From an uncultured Sphingomonas sp. (GTDB lineage: Bacteria > Pseudomonadota > Alphaproteobacteria > Sphingomonadales > Sphingomonadaceae), in assembly GCF_902806265.1 (NCBI RefSeq), contig NZ_CADCVZ010000061.1:1-64000 (forward strand): 64,000 nt of DNA. Reading direction: 5' to 3'. The position numbers were made by a program, and so were the translations under genes. The notes under the pieces were generated by a model, which worked only from the letters and a program-made list of their open reading frames with translations, was not told where the DNA came from and did not search any database. Below are positions 51,537 through 58,899 of the stretch, piece by piece; the first letter of the stretch is position 1, and the number at the start of each line of letters is the position of its first letter.

Positions 51537-52183
51537 GGCGCTGTCTCCTCGGGAGCGTGGCGGTCGGGGTGCGCATCCTGAAACGCTTGAAGGCGGCACG
51601 CGTTCGCATCGGCGCGGGTGAGAGTCGGGTAGGGCTCCAGCGGTACCTGAAAGCGGCGTGCATTGTAGAGCTGCGGCGCCAGGCAGATGTCGGCCATGCT
51701 GAGCTGGTTTCCGTAGAGGAAGCTGCCCGCTTGCGGCGCGGCAAGCTGCTCGAGCGCGTCGAGACCCTCCGCCACCCAGTGTCGGTACCAGGCGTGGACC
51801 GCGTCCTGCTCCTGCCCGAGCGTGCCTTTCAGATACTTGAGCACACGTAGGTTGTTGAGCGGGTGGATGTCGCACGCGACCGTCAGCGCGAGAGCAAGGA
51901 CGTGGGCTCGGCCCGCCGGATCCTTGGGACCGAACGGCGGGTCGGGATCACGCGCGTCCAGATAGTCGAAGATGGCGAGGCTCTGCGCCAGCTTAAGGCC
52001 GTCGATCTCGAGCAACGGCACGAAACCCTGCGGATTGAGCGCGCGGTAGGCTTCGGAGCGCTGCGCGCCGTCAACTAAGCTGACCGGGTGGGGTTCGTAA
52101 GCGACACCCTTGAGGTTCAGCGCGATGCGAACGCGGTAGGAGGCGGAAGAGCGGAAATAGTCGTGAAGGACAGGATGAACCAT
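51533..52183 (-). CDS. maiA: Maleylacetoacetate isomerase (zeta-class GST)
   Basis: This 216-residue glutathione-dependent isomerase has the active-site motif RSSASYRVRIALNLKGV and NPQGFVPLLEIDGLKLAQSL. The C-terminal helices (VACDIHPLNNLRVLKYL) are typical of the zeta class. It converts maleylacetoacetate to fumarylacetoacetate in Tyr breakdown, two steps after Hpd, whose gene is at 26.8 kb. hmgA and fahA are not seen. It lies between a thioesterase and a class II aldolase in one strand run. Confidence 0.95.
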   Translation of the reverse strand: MVHPVLHDYFRSSASYRVRIALNLKGVAYEPHPVSLVDGAQRSEAYRALNPQGFVPLLEIDGLKLAQSLAIFDYLDARDPDPPFGPKDPAGRAHVLALALTVACDIHPLNNLRVLKYLKGTLGQEQDAVHAWYRHWVAEGLDALEQLAAPQAGSFLYGNQLSMADICLAPQLYNARRFQVPLEPYPTLTRADANACRLQAFQDAHPDRHAPEETAP

Positions 52184-52192
52184 GTCGGAGCT

Positions 52193-52594
52193 CTACTCCG
52201 GCCGGAGAAACGGCGCCACGATCTCCGGCCGAATGCGCTGCGGGCGGCCGGTTGCCTTGTCGAGCATCGCCCAGCCGGTGCGCGCGCGGACGCACAGCTT
52301 TCCATCGGGATCGGTGAACTCCATGAAACGGTCGAACCGCGCGCCGCGCGGCGCCTCGTCGACCCAGGTGCGGGCAGTGATCGTTTGTCTTTCGAGCGCC
52401 GGCCGGAGATAGTCGATCTCATGCCGAACCACGAGCCAGATGTACGCGTCGCGATACTCGGGCGGCGCCGCATCGTACCAGTGCGCGGTGGCGACCTGCT
52501 GGATCCACTGCACCCATACGGCATTGTTGACGTGCCCGAGCTCGTCGATGTGCTCGGGCAAAGCCAACAATCCCATGCGGAACTCGGGCGTCAC
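52193..52594 (-). CDS. Acyl-CoA thioesterase (4-hydroxybenzoyl-CoA thioesterase family)
   Basis: This 133-residue hot-dog fold protein has the motif IDELGHVNNAVWVQWIQQVA (Asp plus HVNN), followed by VVRHEIDYLRPALERQTI and GWAMLDKATGRPQRI. It hydrolyses acyl-CoA thioesters; the chain specificity is unknown. The start is placed at GTG 52594, which overlaps the S9 peptidase stop (GTGA). ATG at 52576 is the alternative and would cut a beta-strand. Confidence 0.9.
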   Translation of the reverse strand: MTPEFRMGLLALPEHIDELGHVNNAVWVQWIQQVATAHWYDAAPPEYRDAYIWLVVRHEIDYLRPALERQTITARTWVDEAPRGARFDRFMEFTDPDGKLCVRARTGWAMLDKATGRPQRIRPEIVAPFLRPE

Positions 52595-54747
52595 TCCCTG
52601 GCGGCACCCAGTTGCGTCAGCACAAAGGCATAGGCCTCGGCCGTTTCCCGTAGCGAGTCCCAGCGGCCCGACTTGCCGCCGTGGCCCGCGCCCATGTTGA
52701 TCTTGAGCAGTAGCGGGTTGCTGTCGGTCTTGGTGGCACGGAGCTTGGCCGCCCATTTGGCCGGCTCCCAATAGGTCACCCGCGGGTCGTTGAGGCCGCC
52801 GGTGATCAGCAGCGGCGGGTAGTTCTGCGGCCTGACCTGGTCGTAGGGCGAGTAGCTGCGGATCAGCTCGAACGCCGCCTTGTCGGTGATCGGATTGCCC
52901 CATTCGGGCCACTCGCCCGGGGTGAGCGGCAGGCTGTCGTCGAGCATGGTGTTGAGCACGTCGACGAAGGGCACGTCCGCAACCACCGCGCCGAACAGCT
53001 CGGGATTGCTGTTGACCACCGCGCCCATCAGCTCGCCGCCGGCCGAGCCGCCCTGCGCGCCGATCTTGCCGGGTGAGGTATAGCCGGCGGCCACCAAGCC
53101 CTTGGCCGCATCCACGAAATCGTTGAAGGTGTTGGTCCGTTTGGTCAGCTTGCCGTCCAGAAACCACTGGTAGCCGAGATCGTCGCCGCCGCGGATGTGG
53201 GCAATGGCGAAGGCCACCCCGCGATCGACCAGGCTCAGCCGCGTCGTCGAGAAACCGGGCGGGATGGCGTAGCCGTAGGCGCCGTAGCCGTACAGGAACA
53301 ACGGCTGGCTGCCGTCCTTGCGGAACCCCTTCTTGGTGACAACCGAGACCGGCACCCGCTTGCCGTCGCGGGTCGGCAGCATCAGTCGCTCGGTGACGTA
53401 CTGCGTCGGGTCGTAGCCGGACGGGATCTCCTGCACCTTGAGCGGCTTCAGCTGGTCGGCCTTCGGGTCGTAGTCGTACACGGTGGCCGGCGTGACCATC
53501 GAGCTATAGCTGAGGCGATAGGCGGCGGGGGCGAACTCGGGATTGCTGCCGAAGCCGGCTGAGTAGCTGGCCTCCTTGAACGGGATGCGCTCCTGTGCGC
53601 CGCTCGCATAATCCCTGAGGATCAGCTGATCGAGGCCGTCGACGCGCGTCGTCAGCACCAGGTGGTCGCGGAAGCTGGTGACCCCCCGCAGGTAGGTGCG
53701 GTCCGAGCCGGGGATCACCTCGGTCCACTCCGCTGGGCGGCTCGGGTGGGCCGAGGCGACGCGGAAGTTGACGTGATTGTCGTTGGTCAGGATCCACAGC
53801 TTCCCGTGCGCCGCATCGACATCATACTGGCGGTCCTTCTTGCGCGGGCTGATCAAGGTCAGCGGCTCCGTCGGGTCGCCCGCCGAGACGAAGCGCACCT
53901 CGCTGGTGGTGTTGTCGCCGCTTGAAATGAAGATCAGGCTGCGATCCTGGCTTCCAGATACGCCGACGGAGAAGCCCTTGTCCCGCTTCTCCTGGTAGAG
54001 TGTGCGAGCCTGCGCAGCGGGCGCGCCGACGCGGTGGTAGCGGGCGCGGTAGCTGCGCCAGTTCTTGTTGACCTCGGTGAAGACCAGGCCGCGGCTGTCA
54101 TTGGTCCAGACGGGCTGGCCGATGCCGACTTCGGTGACGGTCTCCAGGTCCTTGCCGCTGGCGAGGTCGCGCACCCTGAGCTTGAAGCGTTCGGAGCCGT
54201 TGTCGTCGACCAGCACCGCCGCGAGCTTGCCGTCCGGGCTGGTCGCCATGCCGCCAAGCCGAAAATACTCCTTGCCCTCGGCCTCCTTCACCTCGTCGAA
54301 GATCAGCTGGTCGGGGCCGCCCGCAACTGGCTTGCGGTACCATTGCCGGTATTGGGCGCCGGGTTTGAACGCCCACCAATAAAGGTAGTCGCCGTCCTTG
54401 ACCGGAACGGAGGAGTCGTCCTCCTTCTGCCGGCCCTTCATCTCCTGAAACAGCGTCTCGACCAGCTGCTCGTGCGGCTTCTTCCAAGCCTCGAAGTAGG
54501 CATTCTCAGCCTTGAGGTAGGCGAGCACGTCAGGGTCGTCGATCTTGGGATAGGACTGGTCCTTGAGCCAGTGATACGGGTCCTCGATGCGAATGCCGTG
54601 GCGATCGTAGCTGTAGGGGCGCTGCTCGGCCTTGGGCGGCGCGGGAAGTTCGGCGGCTCGGTTCATTGGCGCTTTCTGGGCTGTGGCTGGAACGGCCGCG
54701 AGCAAGGCTGCGGCGGCGATCGGTAGAATTCGCAGACGAAGGCTCAT
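52591..54747 (-). CDS. S9A family oligopeptidase B-like protease, exported
   Basis: This 718-residue serine peptidase has a signal peptide (RILPIAAAALLAAVPATAQ), an N-terminal seven-bladed propeller and an alpha/beta-hydrolase domain. The nucleophile is in GAQGGSAGGELMGAVVNSNP, with Asp and His in TGGLNDPRVTYWEPAKWAA and NMGAGHGGKSGRWDSL. These resemble oligopeptidase B (protease II). E. coli PtrB is cytosolic, but the signal peptide here predicts a periplasmic enzyme. It starts a run with the thioesterase, maiA and aldolase genes. Confidence 0.94.
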   Translation of the reverse strand: MSLRLRILPIAAAALLAAVPATAQKAPMNRAAELPAPPKAEQRPYSYDRHGIRIEDPYHWLKDQSYPKIDDPDVLAYLKAENAYFEAWKKPHEQLVETLFQEMKGRQKEDDSSVPVKDGDYLYWWAFKPGAQYRQWYRKPVAGGPDQLIFDEVKEAEGKEYFRLGGMATSPDGKLAAVLVDDNGSERFKLRVRDLASGKDLETVTEVGIGQPVWTNDSRGLVFTEVNKNWRSYRARYHRVGAPAAQARTLYQEKRDKGFSVGVSGSQDRSLIFISSGDNTTSEVRFVSAGDPTEPLTLISPRKKDRQYDVDAAHGKLWILTNDNHVNFRVASAHPSRPAEWTEVIPGSDRTYLRGVTSFRDHLVLTTRVDGLDQLILRDYASGAQERIPFKEASYSAGFGSNPEFAPAAYRLSYSSMVTPATVYDYDPKADQLKPLKVQEIPSGYDPTQYVTERLMLPTRDGKRVPVSVVTKKGFRKDGSQPLFLYGYGAYGYAIPPGFSTTRLSLVDRGVAFAIAHIRGGDDLGYQWFLDGKLTKRTNTFNDFVDAAKGLVAAGYTSPGKIGAQGGSAGGELMGAVVNSNPELFGAVVADVPFVDVLNTMLDDSLPLTPGEWPEWGNPITDKAAFELIRSYSPYDQVRPQNYPPLLITGGLNDPRVTYWEPAKWAAKLRATKTDSNPLLLKINMGAGHGGKSGRWDSLRETAEAYAFVLTQLGAARE

Positions 54748-54762
54748 TGTCCACCCCGCTCG

Positions 54763-54833
54763 CCCGACCTTGTCGAAGGGCTGATTTCCTCCTTACAGCG
54801 CTAGGATAAGTGCCGGGCTTCGACAAGCTCAGC
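54763..54833. repeat. Inverted repeat (GACCTTGTCGAAG / CTTCGACAAGCTC)
   Basis: Two 13-base arms, with one mismatch and about 39 bases between them, lie in the divergent gap between the S9 and M24 genes. The core CTTCGACAAGCTCAG is a repeat I recall as frequent in alphaproteobacterial and other genomes. It may end or separate the two transcripts. Confidence 0.55.
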
Positions 54834-54849
54834 CTGACGGAGTTGCCTC

Positions 54850-56643
54850 ATGTCTTCCCATGCCGACCGCCTTGCCGCTCTCCGCGAGCAACTCAAGGCC
54901 GACCGACTCGACGGCTTCGTCGTACCGCTGACCGACGAGCATATGAGCGAATATGTCGGCAGCTACGCGCAGCGGCTGGCCTGGCTGACCGGGTTCGAGG
55001 GGTCGGCGGGATCGGCGGTGGTGCTGCCGGAGGAAGCGGCGATCTTCACCGATGGGCGATACACGTTGCAGGTGCGGCAACAGGTCAACGGCGACCAGTG
55101 GAGCTTCCAGTCGGTACCGGAGACCAGCATCGCGGGATGGCTGAAGGACCATGTGCCGGAGGGCGCGCGCATCGGCTACGACCCGTGGCTGCACCGGCGC
55201 GACTGGGTGCGGCAAGCGACCGAGGCGCTTGCGGCGCGCGGCGCAGAGCTGGTGCCGGTGCGCGACAATCCGATCGACCGGGTATGGCGGGATCGGCCGG
55301 AGGCGTCGAAGGCGGCGCTGGCCGTGCATCCCGAGCGGCTGGCGGGGCGGAGCAGCGCCGACAAGCGGCAGGCGATCGCCGACTGGCTGACCGAGCAGAA
55401 GGCCGACGCGGCGGCGCTGGCGGCGCTGGACTCGATCGCCTGGACCTTCAACGTGCGCGGCACGGACGTCAGCCATACACCCGTCGCGCTGGCCTATGCG
55501 CTGATGCATGCAGACGGGACGGCGGACCTGTTTGTGGCCGGCGAGAAGGTCACGCCCGGAGTCCGCCAGCACCTCGGCAACGGCGTTCGGCTGCGCGAGC
55601 GGGCGGAGTTCGAAGCGGCGCTGGGCGAGCTTGGCGGCAAGACGGTCGCGGTCGATCCGGAGCGCTCGGTAGCGGCGATCTCCGAGGCGCTGGAAGGGGC
55701 CGGCGCCCAGGTCATTGCGGTCCGCGATCCCACCGTCCTTCCGCGCGCAATCAAGAATGAAGCGGAGCTCGCCGGGCACCGCGCCGCGCAGTTGCGCGAC
55801 GGGGCCGTGATGACGCGTTTCCTGAAGTGGGTGGAGGAGGAGGCGCCTTCGGGCGAACTCGACGAGCTGGCCGCGTCGGACACCCTGGAGGCGCTGCGGC
55901 GGGAGAACCCGGAGCTCCGCGATCTCAGCTTCAACAGCATATCCGGGGCGGGGCCGAACGGCGCAATCGTTCACTATCATTCCAGCGAGAAGACCAACCG
56001 CAAGCTGGAGCCGGGCTCGCTCTTCCTGATCGATTCGGGCGGGCAATATGAGGACGGCACCACCGACATCACCCGCACCGTGCCGGTGGGCGCCCCGACT
56101 GAGGAGATGCGCGACCGGTTCACGCGGGTGCTGAAGGGGCATATCGCGCTCGCCACCGCCCTGTTTCCCAAGGGCACCCGGGGCGGGCAGCTCGACAGCT
56201 TTGCACGGCGGCCGCTGTGGGAGGCCGGACTCGACTACGCGCACGGCACCGGACACGGGGTCGGCAGCTTCCTCTCGGTGCACGAGGGCCCGCAGCGGAT
56301 CGCGCCGGTCGGCAGCGCCTACGCCGGCGGCGACGAGCCGCTGCAGCCGGGCATGATCCTGTCCAACGAGCCCGGCTACTACAAGGCGGGCGAGTATGGC
56401 ATCCGCATCGAGAACCTGGTGCTGGTCGTCGCGCGGGAGGTTGCGGGCGCGGACAAGGAGATGCTCGGCTTCGAGACGCTGACCTTCGCGCCGATCGAGC
56501 GGCGGCTGGTTGTGCGGGAGATGTTGTCTGCGGAGGAGCTGGCGTGGCTCAATACCTACCACGCGCAGGTGGTGGAAAAGGTCGGGCCTACTCTGGGGGG
56601 CGCGGAGCGGGCGTGGCTGGAGGAGGCGTGCGCTCCTGTTTAG
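54850..56643 (+). CDS. M24B family Xaa-Pro aminopeptidase
   Basis: This cytosolic enzyme of 597 residues is of the three-domain type (like XPNPEP1 rather than the shorter PepP). It has two N-terminal creatinase-like domains and a pita-bread domain. The metal ligands are two Asp in IDSGGQYEDGTTDITRT, His in YAHGTGHGVGSFLSVHEG, Glu in ILSNEPGYYKAGEYGIRIEN and Glu in FETLTFAPI. It releases the N-terminal residue before proline. The last 56 bases overlap a small gene on the other strand. Confidence 0.95.
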   Translation: MSSHADRLAALREQLKADRLDGFVVPLTDEHMSEYVGSYAQRLAWLTGFEGSAGSAVVLPEEAAIFTDGRYTLQVRQQVNGDQWSFQSVPETSIAGWLKDHVPEGARIGYDPWLHRRDWVRQATEALAARGAELVPVRDNPIDRVWRDRPEASKAALAVHPERLAGRSSADKRQAIADWLTEQKADAAALAALDSIAWTFNVRGTDVSHTPVALAYALMHADGTADLFVAGEKVTPGVRQHLGNGVRLRERAEFEAALGELGGKTVAVDPERSVAAISEALEGAGAQVIAVRDPTVLPRAIKNEAELAGHRAAQLRDGAVMTRFLKWVEEEAPSGELDELAASDTLEALRRENPELRDLSFNSISGAGPNGAIVHYHSSEKTNRKLEPGSLFLIDSGGQYEDGTTDITRTVPVGAPTEEMRDRFTRVLKGHIALATALFPKGTRGGQLDSFARRPLWEAGLDYAHGTGHGVGSFLSVHEGPQRIAPVGSAYAGGDEPLQPGMILSNEPGYYKAGEYGIRIENLVLVVAREVAGADKEMLGFETLTFAPIERRLVVREMLSAEELAWLNTYHAQVVEKVGPTLGGAERAWLEEACAPV

Positions 56644-56734
56644 CGCCGTCGATGTCCCGCGCCTGCGCCTTCCGCCGCCGCAGGTTCTCGCGCAGCTTGG
56701 CCGCGAGCCGTTCGGCCTTATCCTTGTCGCCCAT
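56588..56734 (-). CDS. Small conserved basic protein
   Basis: This 48-residue protein begins MGDKDKAERLAAKLRENLRR and continues RKAQARDIDGAKQ with a Pro-rich tail. The ATG at 56734 has AAGGGA at 6 bases. The AERLAAKLRENLRRRKAQAR pattern recurs as a small protein of unknown function in alphaproteobacteria (recollection). It overlaps the 3' end of the M24 gene by 56 bases in antisense. Confidence 0.65.
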   Translation of the reverse strand: MGDKDKAERLAAKLRENLRRRKAQARDIDGAKQERTPPPATPAPRPPE

Positions 56735-56804
56735 CGCTTTCCCTTGACACTTTGGGAGCCCCGCGGCCATAGGCCCGCGTCCCCAGCATTCTTGGCCCGG
56801 ACAT

Positions 56805-56878
<74 letters not shown>

Positions 56879-56879
<1 letters not shown>

Positions 56880-56945
56880 TCTTCCGCGGTGAGCGTCATG
56901 CCGGGGGCATGACGCAGCGGAAGATCGCCAGCCGTCAGGCTGGCG
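56879..56945 (+). terminator. Two hairpins after tRNA-Thr
   Basis: Hairpin 1 is nested: ATCTTCCGC (56879-56887) pairs with GCGGAAGAT (56917-56925), with GTCATGCC/GGCATGAC inside. Hairpin 2 is CGCCAGCC-GTCA-GGCTGGCG (56926-56945), a perfect 8-bp stem. They probably end the tRNA transcript. There is no T-tract. Confidence 0.65.
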
Positions 56946-56961
56946 GAGAGCTGAGGGTGTG

Positions 56962-57963
56962 ATGCGCTTTTTCTCCGATAATGCCGCCGCCGCCCATCCG
57001 GCCGTGTTCGAGGCCATGGCCGCGGCCAACCGGCTCGACACCGCCTACGACGGCGACGCGCTGAGCCGGAAGCTCGACGAGGCCTTCGCCGACCTGTTCG
57101 AGACGGAGGTGGTGGCGCTGTGGGTCACCACCGGCACCGCCGCCAACTGCCTGGCGCTGGCGTCGATGGTGCCTGCTTATGGAGGCGTGCTGTGCCACCG
57201 CGAAGCGCACATCAACGTCGACGAGGCCGGCGCGCCAGAGTTCTTCACTGGCGGGGCCAAGCTGCTGCTGGTGGACGGACCCGGCGCCAAGCTGACGGTA
57301 GAGGCGGTGGCGGAAGCGCGCGGGCGCATCCGGGCGGATGTGCACCAAGTGCAGCCCTCCGCGTTGTCGATCACCAACGCTTCGGAATACGGGCTCGTCT
57401 ATACGCCCGACGAGACGGCGGCACTGGGCGAGTGGGCCCACACGCACCGGCTCGGCTTTCACCTCGACGGCGCGCGCTTCGCCAATGCGGTGGTCTCCAC
57501 CGGAGCCTCGCCCGCGGACCTGACGTGGCGGGCGGGCGTGGACGCGCTGAGCTTCGGCTTCGTTAAGAACGGCGGGCTGTCGGCCGAGGCTCTGATTCTG
57601 TTCAACGAGGAGCTGGCGGACAGCGCACGGCGGCGGCGCAAGCGGGCGGGCCATCTGCTGAGCAAGGGCCGCTACATGGCGGCGCAGCTGCTCGCCATGC
57701 TTGACGAGGAGATCTGGCTGACCAACGCGGGGCTCGCCAATGAGGCGGCCGAGCGGCTGGGGCAGGCGGCAGGCGAGCGGCTGGTCCACCCGGTCGAGGC
57801 CAATGAAGTGTTCCTGCGGCTGAGCGCGGACGAGGCCGCGGACCTGCGCCGGCAGGGCTACGACTTCTACGATTGGGGTGTGGACGAGGCTCGGCTGGTG
57901 ACCAGTTGGGACCAGGACCTTGCCGCCGTGGACAAGCTCGCCGACGCGATCCGCGGCTTGTGA
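56962..57963 (+). CDS. ltaE: Low-specificity L-threonine aldolase
   Basis: This 333-residue PLP enzyme cleaves L-threonine to glycine and acetaldehyde. It has RFFSDNAAAAHPAVFEAM at the N-terminus, WVTTGTAANCLALASMV, the Asp motif LGFHLDGARFANAVVS and the PLP Lys in SFGFVKNGGLSAEALILF. ATG at 56962 follows a GAGGG; a GTG directly before is possible. It follows tRNA-Thr on the same strand, a suggestive but probably accidental neighbour. The next gene overlaps its stop (GTGA). Confidence 0.94.
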   Translation: MRFFSDNAAAAHPAVFEAMAAANRLDTAYDGDALSRKLDEAFADLFETEVVALWVTTGTAANCLALASMVPAYGGVLCHREAHINVDEAGAPEFFTGGAKLLLVDGPGAKLTVEAVAEARGRIRADVHQVQPSALSITNASEYGLVYTPDETAALGEWAHTHRLGFHLDGARFANAVVSTGASPADLTWRAGVDALSFGFVKNGGLSAEALILFNEELADSARRRRKRAGHLLSKGRYMAAQLLAMLDEEIWLTNAGLANEAAERLGQAAGERLVHPVEANEVFLRLSADEAADLRRQGYDFYDWGVDEARLVTSWDQDLAAVDKLADAIRGL

Positions 57964-58889
57964 AAGGCGCAGACGGGCGGCCGGTCCACGGCGTCATCCT
58001 GCCGTTCGTCATCTTCACCCTGATCTGGGGTTCGACCTGGATCGTCATCCGCGACCAGCTGGGCACGGTGCCGCCGCAATGGTCGGTGACCTACCGCTTC
58101 GTCATCGCCGCCGCGGCGATGTTCGCCATCGCCGCCTGGAAGCGGGCGCCGCTGTTGCTTGAGCGGCGGCACTGGGGCCTGGTCGCGGTGGTCGGCGTCT
58201 TCCAGTTCTGCGTGAACTTCAACGCGGTCTATGTGGCGGAGCACTTCATCACCTCGGGCCTGGTGGCGACGGTGTTTGCGCTGCTACTGATCCCTAACAG
58301 CCTGCTCGCCTGGGCACTGCTTGGTCAGCGGCCGGGAGCGCGGTTCCTTCTCTGCTCGACCATCGCGATCGTCGGCATCGGCCTGCTGTTCCTGCAGGAG
58401 CTGCGGCGCGACCAGGCGAGCGATGCCGCGGTGCTGGCAGGCATCGGCTGGACCCTGCTCGGCATCATGGGCGCTTCGATTTCGAACGTGCTGCAGGCGA
58501 CAGAGCGATTAAAGCAGATCGCCGTGCTGACCATGCTCGCCTGGGCGATGGTGGCCGGCGCGGTCGCCGACGGCGTGCTGGCGCTGGCCGTGGCGGGCCC
58601 GCCGACATTCGAATGGACATGGTCCTATTGGATCGGGCTCGTCTACCTGGCTGTGTTCGCCTCGGCCCTGTGCTTCAGCCTCTACTTCCCGGTGGTGCGC
58701 AAGATCGGCCCGGGCAAAGCGGCATACAGCAGCGCGCTGGTGCCGATCGTCGCCATGGCGCTGTCGACCTTGTTTGAAGGCTACCGCTGGACTTTGCTGT
58801 CCGCCGCCGGGGCAGCGCTGGCGATCGGCGGGATCGTGCTCGCCTTGTCCAGCCGCCGTCCCGTTGCCGCCCCGCCACCGGCTGACTAA
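57960..58889 (+). CDS. EamA/DMT-family transporter
   Basis: This 309-residue inner-membrane protein has ten predicted transmembrane helices in two EamA repeats (FVIFTLIWGSTWIVIRDQLG, LVATVFALLLIPNSLLAWAL, ASALCFSLYFPVVRKIGPGK, LAIGGIVLALS). This family exports amino acids, metabolites or drugs; the substrate is unknown. The GTG start overlaps the ltaE stop, so the pair could link threonine or glycine metabolism to export. Confidence 0.9.
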   Translation: MKGADGRPVHGVILPFVIFTLIWGSTWIVIRDQLGTVPPQWSVTYRFVIAAAAMFAIAAWKRAPLLLERRHWGLVAVVGVFQFCVNFNAVYVAEHFITSGLVATVFALLLIPNSLLAWALLGQRPGARFLLCSTIAIVGIGLLFLQELRRDQASDAAVLAGIGWTLLGIMGASISNVLQATERLKQIAVLTMLAWAMVAGAVADGVLALAVAGPPTFEWTWSYWIGLVYLAVFASALCFSLYFPVVRKIGPGKAAYSSALVPIVAMALSTLFEGYRWTLLSAAGAALAIGGIVLALSSRRPVAAPPPAD

Positions 58890-58899
58890 GTCCGTGGGC